Origin: Synergistaceae bacterium
GTDB taxonomy: Bacteria; Synergistota; Synergistia; Synergistales; Aminobacteriaceae
Direction: 5' to 3'
DNA length: 64,000 nt
Assembly (NCBI GenBank): GCA_018436595.1
Contig: JAHDLC010000001.1
Span: 1 to 64,000, forward strand
Shown here: positions 59,151-64,000 of the stretch, one piece after another
How positions within the stretch are numbered: the first letter of the stretch is position 1
Layout of the letters: every line of letters starts with the position of its first letter
Translations under genes and position numbers: made by a program
The notes under the pieces: model-generated
What the model was told of the DNA's origin: nothing
What the model saw: only the letters and a program-made list of their open reading frames with translations
Database searches by the model: none

Positions 59151-61958
59151 AGGGAGCTGCAAACATTCACGTCTTCTTCCGGCCCTGCTGTACGTTTTCT
59201 CCGGTATTTCCTTCCATTATTCCTCAGTCTTTGTGTCCTTGCATTTTCAATCGCTCCGGCCCCGGCTGCGGTCTGGCATGTGAGGCCGTCCGGCACCGGA
59301 GGCGGGTCGGACTGGGACAACGCGTCTGCGGATCTCGCGGCGGTTCTGAGGAACGCCCAGCCGGGAGACGAGATCCTGGCGGCGGAGGGAGTCTATGTCC
59401 CCGCTTTCGACAGGAACGGAAACCCGGTAAACGGTGCTGCCCGGACCTTCGCCCTGAAGAGCGGAGTGAAGCTCCTCGGCGGTTTTCCGGCTGAAGGAAG
59501 CCCGTCGCTGCAGGACAGGGATCCCCGGACATTTCCCACGGTCCTCACCGGAGATCTTTTCGGTGACGACCAGGTTGATGCTGAAGGTAAAGCGGTCCTT
59601 GTGGGGCAGAACGCCTATCACGTGGTGTATGTTGCCGGGGTGGACGAAACGGCGGTGCTCGACGGCTTTGTTGTTTCTGGAGGCAGGGCGGACGGCCAGG
59701 GTGAAGACGCCATGGGGGGCGGGATGTACTGCATAAATGCCTTTCCGGTCATAGAAAACTGTGTTTTTCGGGGGAATGCCGCAAAGTCCGGCGGCGGGGG
59801 GATGTACAATTCAGCTTCCAGTCCGGACGTTGGAAACTGTGTTTTTCTGGAGAATACCGCTTCTTCGGGCAGCGGAGCGGGTATGTTGAACTCCGCCTCC
59901 GACCCTGCTGTGGAGGACTGCCTTTTCCGAAGTAACTCCATCTTCTCCCCGTCCGGATCGGTATACGGCGGAGGGATGGCGAATCGTTCGGCCTCGGCGC
60001 CGTCGGTGAAAAACTGTGCCTTTATCGGAAACAGCGTGTACTCGGCCTCCGGTTCCGGGTACGGCGGCGGGATGTGCACAACGGCGTCCAGTACCGTTGA
60101 GTCAGTCAACTGCACCTTCACCGGGAACGAAGCGTCGGCGGCAGGAACGGGAAGAGGGGACGGAGGAGCTTTCTACGTGACGGGATCAGGTTCCTCTCTT
60201 GTGCTGCTGAACTCGACGCTTTCGGGAAACAGCGCCAAGAATGCCGGAGGCGGGCTGTTTATTAACAGCGGTTCCGTCATGGCGGCAAACTGTATCTTCT
60301 TCGGCAGCGATTTAGTGCAGGTCAGGAAACAGGCAGACGGATCCCTCGCGCTCCTTTCCTGTCTTTACCGGGCCGGAAGCGTCACAGGGACGGGGATTGT
60401 CTCGGAGAATAGCCTTTTCGGCGAACCGCTCCTCGGAGAGCCGGCGGACAACGGCGGATTCACCCCCACCATGGCTCCCGGGGAGGGAAGCCCCACCCTT
60501 GATGCCGGTGTGGGCCCCGGAGAGGTCAGCTTCAACGGCGGAGTCCTCGTCATTCCGGACAGGGACCAGCGGGGGAAGGAGAGGCCCGGCGGCGGGGCTG
60601 TGGATATCGGGGCCTGCGAGATCCAGTGGTATTCCCTTTCGTCTTCCGCCTCGGGAAACGGCGAGGGTCACATTGCGGTTTCCCCCGAAGCAGCATCCTA
60701 TGTCGAGGGAACGGAGGTCACTCTCTCAGCCAATCCGGCGGAAAGCTCCCTCTTCACCGGGTGGGATGGGGATCTCGCGGGGACTGAAAGTCCGGCGACG
60801 CTGGCCATGGACGGCGACAGGACGGTGACTGCCGCCTTCGCCCTTAAAACCTTTACCGTAACCACATCGGCAGGTCCGGGAGGAAGCGTTTCTCCATCAG
60901 CGACGGTCCAATGGGGAGGTTCCGTCACGGTCACCGTGACCCCGGGCAGCGGTTACGCCGTCTCCGGCCTGCTGGTGGACGGAGAGCCTGCAGAACCTGC
61001 CCTCTCCTTCACCTTTGAGAATGTGACCTCGGACCGGACCCTTGCCGCTTCCTTCACGGCGCTGAATCCCGGAGGACCGGATGATCCCGGAGACCCCGGA
61101 GACCCCGGAGATCCCGGAGACCCCGGAGAACCGGGAGACCCCGGAGAACCGGGAGACCCTGATGAGCCAGGAGAACCAAGCGAACCGGAAGATCCGAATG
61201 ACCCTGAAGCCCCCAATCCTGCAGGGAGAATCGTTATCCTCGATGAGAGCGCCGCCCTGGATGCCATTCTTTCCGGCATGATTGCCGTTTCGCTGCCAGA
61301 AGGCACAGCCACAGGCGATTTCTTCAGGATGACACCGGCGGACATTTCGGATATATCCCTGCGCTTCTGCTCTCCGGAAGAGTTGGGAGCGGACCGGCCC
61401 CGGGGGATGCTCTGCGCCGTTTCCTTCGAGATAGGGGCTTCGGTGTCGCCGGGGAAGACGGGGATTCTTCCCGTGGACCTGGAGATGACGGTCCCGGAGG
61501 AAAGCCTCTCCGAAGAATGCCGCCTGGCCATTGCCGCGGGAGAGGAGACTCTGAGCCTCGCGGAGGCCTTCCTGGAACAGGTCTCTCTGGTGAAAATCCT
61601 TCCCGACGGAGGATATGCTTTCGGCCTTCTCGCGAAAGAAAACGGCTTCGGCGCCGATCCGCTGGACTTTTTCTCTGTGGTCCGGGACGAAGGAATTTTC
61701 AGGGTGGGGGTGCGGCTTCTCCTGGCCGACGGGGTCGCGGAGGGCGTACCGTCCGTGCAGGCCGTGTCGTGGGAAAGCGACAGCCGTTTCCTCGTCTTTG
61801 ACGGGGAACGGGACGGGAGATTCAGGGATCCTGTGGCGGCGGCCGAAAAGGAGGCCGGCGACGTGTATTCGGCAGGCAGGGGAGGGTGTTCTGCCGTGAA
61901 CCCCGGCGGTTTTGTCCTGCTGCTCCTCCTGCCCCTGCTGCTTCTGACCGGGAGATAG
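59151..61958 (+). CDS. Beta-helix exported protein with Synerg-CTERM-like end
   Basis: The frame is open from 59151; the first usual start in it is GTG 59280, giving 892 residues. But the codons before 59280 encode a convincing signal peptide (FLPLFLSLCVLAFSIAPAPAA) leading into VWHVRPSGTG, so translation must begin further upstream. The ATG at 59147 is in another frame, which suggests a one-base frameshift or an unusual start. Domains from residue 1 at 59280: right-handed beta-helix with GGGMYN-type repeats (about 120-340), InlB-like repeats (about 460-600), a Pro/Gly/Asp linker of PGD and PGE triplets, and an unknown domain. It ends GGC, a hydrophobic stretch and a final Arg. Probably a surface adhesin-like protein. 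Confidence 0.7.
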   Translation, partial: RELQTFTSSSGPAVRFLRYFLPLFLSLCVLAFSIAPAPAAVWHVRPSGTGGGSDWDNASADLAAVLRNAQPGDEILAAEGVYVPAFDRNGNPVNGAARTFALKSGVKLLGGFPAEGSPSLQDRDPRTFPTVLTGDLFGDDQVDAEGKAVLVGQNAYHVVYVAGVDETAVLDGFVVSGGRADGQGEDAMGGGMYCINAFPVIENCVFRGNAAKSGGGGMYNSASSPDVGNCVFLENTASSGSGAGMLNSASDPAVEDCLFRSNSIFSPSGSVYGGGMANRSASAPSVKNCAFIGNSVYSASGSGYGGGMCTTASSTVESVNCTFTGNEASAAGTGRGDGGAFYVTGSGSSLVLLNSTLSGNSAKNAGGGLFINSGSVMAANCIFFGSDLVQVRKQADGSLALLSCLYRAGSVTGTGIVSENSLFGEPLLGEPADNGGFTPTMAPGEGSPTLDAGVGPGEVSFNGGVLVIPDRDQRGKERPGGGAVDIGACEIQWYSLSSSASGNGEGHIAVSPEAASYVEGTEVTLSANPAESSLFTGWDGDLAGTESPATLAMDGDRTVTAAFALKTFTVTTSAGPGGSVSPSATVQWGGSVTVTVTPGSGYAVSGLLVDGEPAEPALSFTFENVTSDRTLAASFTALNPGGPDDPGDPGDPGDPGDPGEPGDPGEPGDPDEPGEPSEPEDPNDPEAPNPAGRIVILDESAALDAILSGMIAVSLPEGTATGDFFRMTPADISDISLRFCSPEELGADRPRGMLCAVSFEIGASVSPGKTGILPVDLEMTVPEESLSEECRLAIAAGEETLSLAEAFLEQVSLVKILPDGGYAFGLLAKENGFGADPLDFFSVVRDEGIFRVGVRLLLADGVAEGVPSVQAVSWESDSRFLVFDGERDGRFRDPVAAAEKEAGDVYSAGRGGCSAVNPGGFVLLLLLPLLLLTGR
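61082..61160 (+). repeat. In-frame 9-bp tandem repeats
   Basis: About nine imperfect copies of a 9-base unit (gaccccgga or gaaccggga) encode the GDP/GEP linker of the exported protein. Copy number could change by slippage without breaking the frame. Confidence 0.8.
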
Positions 61959-62037
61959 ATCCGGTTGCGCTCCTGTCCTGTACAATCGGGGGGGCAGAAC
62001 ATACTGCCCATGCCGTTGAGAAAGGGCTGAGACCGTC

Positions 62038-62601
62038 ATGACGGAAAGAAACGAACTGGAGAAAATGCTGGCCGGAGAGCTCTACGACGCTTCCGACAGG
62101 GAGCTTGCCGGTATGAGGGAGAAGGCCCGGGACCTGTGCCGTCTCCTGAACGCCTCGCCTGAGGCCGACGGGGACGGGAGGCGCTCCCTGTTCATCAGCC
62201 TCTTCAGTTCCGGGGGGGAAACGGTGAACGTCCAGCCTCCCTTCTTCTGCGATTACGGCGTACATATCTTCCTCGGGCGGAAGGTGTTCTTCAACTTCAA
62301 CTGCGTCATTCTCGACGTGTGCAGGGTGACCATCGGGGACTATTCCATGTTCGGCCCCGCAGTTCAGATCTACACGGCGGTCCACCCCATGGAAGCTGAG
62401 GCCCGGCGGGGCAGGGAGTTCGGCAGGCCCGTCACGGTGGGCTCCGATGTCTGGGTGGGCGGGGGAGCCATTCTCTGCCCCGGGGTGACCGTGGGTTCCC
62501 GGTCCGTGATAGGCGCTGGAAGCGTGGTCACCAGGGACATCCCGGAAGGCGTCTTCGCGGCGGGAAATCCCTGCCGGGTGATCCGCAGGGTCGAACCGTA
62601 A
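62038..62601 (+). CDS. Maltose/galactoside O-acetyltransferase-like hexapeptide enzyme
   Basis: A 187-residue left-handed beta-helix acetyltransferase of the Maa/LacA/NodL group. It begins with the N-terminal Mac domain (EKMLAGELYDASDREL), then NVQPPFFCDYGVHIFLGRKVFFN, ILDVCRVTIGDYSMFGPAVQIYTAVHP with the catalytic histidine, and ends in hexapeptide repeats VTVGSDVWVGGGAILCPGVTVGSRSVIGAGSVVTRDIP. It transfers acetyl from acetyl-CoA to a sugar. GAAAGGG is 11 bases upstream. It stands alone and is convergent with the next MFS gene. Confidence 0.9.
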   Translation: MTERNELEKMLAGELYDASDRELAGMREKARDLCRLLNASPEADGDGRRSLFISLFSSGGETVNVQPPFFCDYGVHIFLGRKVFFNFNCVILDVCRVTIGDYSMFGPAVQIYTAVHPMEAEARRGREFGRPVTVGSDVWVGGGAILCPGVTVGSRSVIGAGSVVTRDIPEGVFAAGNPCRVIRRVEP

Positions 62602-62611
62602 CGGGAGAGGG

Positions 62612-63919
62612 TCAGCTTTTCCCGTCCTCCCCCGTATCCGGAACGAGAGGCTCCCTTCCGAGGGGGTGGAGGGCGAAAAGGCTGGCAGCCATGGCGAAGG
62701 CGACCACGGTGAACCCGGCGAAGTAGCCTGCGGCGGTGAACGTGCCGGGAGCTTCCCCCGGGAAATGATCGATGATGATGCCGGTCCCCCACTGGAAGAC
62801 CACTGCCGACAGCACGGCGGTCATGTTCATGGCGCCGAAGATTGATCCCCTCATGCCCGGAGGAGAGACGGCCGTAATGGCTGCCAGTGAGAACACCCCC
62901 CGCATCCCCGAGGTCATCCCCACGGCAAAGGCGGCCATGCCTCCCATCCACACGGCACCGCTCCAGCCCGCCGCCGCAAGCAGCAGAAACCAGCTCAGCG
63001 CGTTGGCCGTGCTGACCTTCCGTATGATTCCAGGCAGTCCGGCGGGGGAGACGAGTATGCCGCTGGTGAAGACGGGGCCCAGCATCATCCCCACGCTGAC
63101 CAGGGAACTCCAGAACCGGGCGGAACCCGACGAGGCATTGAAGGCCGCGGCAAACCACGACACGCCCCACAGACCCTGGAAGGTGAGCAGGGAGGCGGAC
63201 GAAACGGCCCAGAGGGTCTGGAGAGCCCGGACGCGGCGGTTTTTCATTATAAAGAGCATCGCCTGCCCGATGCCGGGAAAGATGGAGAGGAAACTCCTGG
63301 TTTCCTTTCTTTCGGCGGAAAGGCGGATCGGGTCGCTCGGGGCCCTGCGGGCAAGGACCAGCGCCATGGCGAGGGGGATGGCCGAGAGCAGGGCGAAGGT
63401 GCCCGTCATGCCGAAGGTGTCAACGGCGAAGCCGAGGGGAGCCACGGACACGATGGCCCCGAGGCTCGACAGTCCCAGGTTGATGGCCGCGTAAAAACAG
63501 TACCGCTCCGGCGGGAAGGCGAAGGCCTGGAATACGAGGACGGCGGAGTACATGGGGGCGACGCCGAATCCGGAGAGAAGCCGCCATGCCCCCAGGGTGA
63601 AGGGTGTTCTCACGAAGGTGAGCAGCAGGCAGGACGCCGCCGTGAGGAGCAGTCCCGATGTCACCACCCTCACCGGTCCGTACCGGTCGTGGAGTATGCC
63701 CGAGACGGGCTGGAGGAAAGCGTAGGCGTAGAAGTGGACGCTCGAGATGAAGCCCACCAGCGCCGCGCTCATGCCGAGGCGCTCTCCTTCCATGGGCAGC
63801 ACCACCGATGCGGAGATGCGGAAGAAGACGGTCAGGAAGAAGGAGCCCACCAGGAGAAGAAAGAGGGGGAAAGACGAATCGGAAATCAGGCCGCGAACGG
63901 TGCTTTTTGATAATGACAC
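62612..63919 (-). CDS. MFS transporter
   Basis: A 435-residue carrier with about twelve helices. The conserved loop is GILHDRYGPVRVVTSG after helix 2, and GAWRLLSGFGVAPMYSAVLVF marks helix 4. It starts with GTG seven bases after AAGGAGAG. The protein resembles the MFS carrier at 38293-39486 in layout. It has an extended cytoplasmic loop between helices 6 and 7 (RRAPSDPIRLSAERKETRS). Substrate is unknown. The remaining 81 bases to the window edge hold only its upstream region. Confidence 0.85.
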   Translation of the reverse strand: MSLSKSTVRGLISDSSFPLFLLLVGSFFLTVFFRISASVVLPMEGERLGMSAALVGFISSVHFYAYAFLQPVSGILHDRYGPVRVVTSGLLLTAASCLLLTFVRTPFTLGAWRLLSGFGVAPMYSAVLVFQAFAFPPERYCFYAAINLGLSSLGAIVSVAPLGFAVDTFGMTGTFALLSAIPLAMALVLARRAPSDPIRLSAERKETRSFLSIFPGIGQAMLFIMKNRRVRALQTLWAVSSASLLTFQGLWGVSWFAAAFNASSGSARFWSSLVSVGMMLGPVFTSGILVSPAGLPGIIRKVSTANALSWFLLLAAAGWSGAVWMGGMAAFAVGMTSGMRGVFSLAAITAVSPPGMRGSIFGAMNMTAVLSAVVFQWGTGIIIDHFPGEAPGTFTAAGYFAGFTVVAFAMAASLFALHPLGREPLVPDTGEDGKS

Positions 63920-64000
63920 GGGGGACTCTCCTTTGCTCCAGTCAATGTGGTGAACAGCATACCACAGGTCATAGCAGTTCAGAAGGGGGCGGAAAGACCG

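Overview
The window is a 64 kb stretch of a GC-rich bacterial chromosome, most likely from a Synergistota (Synergistaceae) amino-acid fermenter. The best lineage clue is three large exported proteins (ending at 21984 on -, 42885 on + and 61958 on +). All three end in a Gly-Gly-Cys tripeptide, a hydrophobic stretch and a short basic tail or final Arg, which resembles the Synerg-CTERM sorting signal. The gene content agrees: three M20 amidohydrolases, a ureido-acid hydrolase, an M42 aminopeptidase, a serine/threonine dehydratase, a kynureninase and a 2-oxoacid:ferredoxin oxidoreductase. No tRNA, rRNA, CRISPR array, insertion sequence or prophage was seen.

Layout. 1-169: the 3' end of fhs. 420-5590: a ChvE/MmsA/MmsB-type monosaccharide ABC transporter with galM, behind a strong promoter and a long structured leader. 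5598-9150 (-): ilvN-ilvC-ilvB behind an Ile-rich leader peptide and terminator. 9204-10271 (+): pheA. 10162-13617 (-): aroA-aroC-aroK behind a Phe/Tyr-rich leader peptide and terminator. 13863-18680 (+): ppnP, a molybdenum aldehyde oxidoreductase and a radical SAM protein. 19061-20725: an EAL protein. 20845-24965 (-): aqpZ and a 993-residue exported protein. 25162-29660: catabolic amidohydrolases, a serine dehydratase and a B3/B4-domain protein. 29672-30256: a cluster of intergenic repeats. 30275-31330: a divergent GNAT/HxlR pair. 31372-37148 (-): korABC, an EamA exporter with an unusual twin-hairpin leader, and a two-component system. 37380-42885: a zinc-ribbon protein, a SUI1 factor, an MFS carrier, a diguanylate cyclase and a second exported protein. 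42964-47366 (-): a complete MacAB-TolC-like set. 47527-50255 (-): a ureido-acid hydrolase with two integral membrane proteins. 50394-54722 (-): an RND pump and its adaptor. 55130-58935 (-): M42, M20 and kynureninase. 59034-61958 (+): a beta-helix exported protein. 62038-63919: a hexapeptide acetyltransferase and an MFS carrier.

The most interesting system is the pair of ribosome-mediated attenuators that appears to tie branched-chain (Ile codons) and aromatic (Phe and Tyr codons) amino-acid synthesis to charged-tRNA supply. Each has a consensus-like promoter, a leader peptide with its own ribosome-binding site, a codon run, an alternative RNA pairing and a terminator ahead of the first structural gene. 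A second unusual RNA element is a pair of adjacent hairpins, both with AGGA loops, upstream of the EamA exporter; they look like CsrA-binding hairpins. All functions are inferred by reading sequence; no database search was run.
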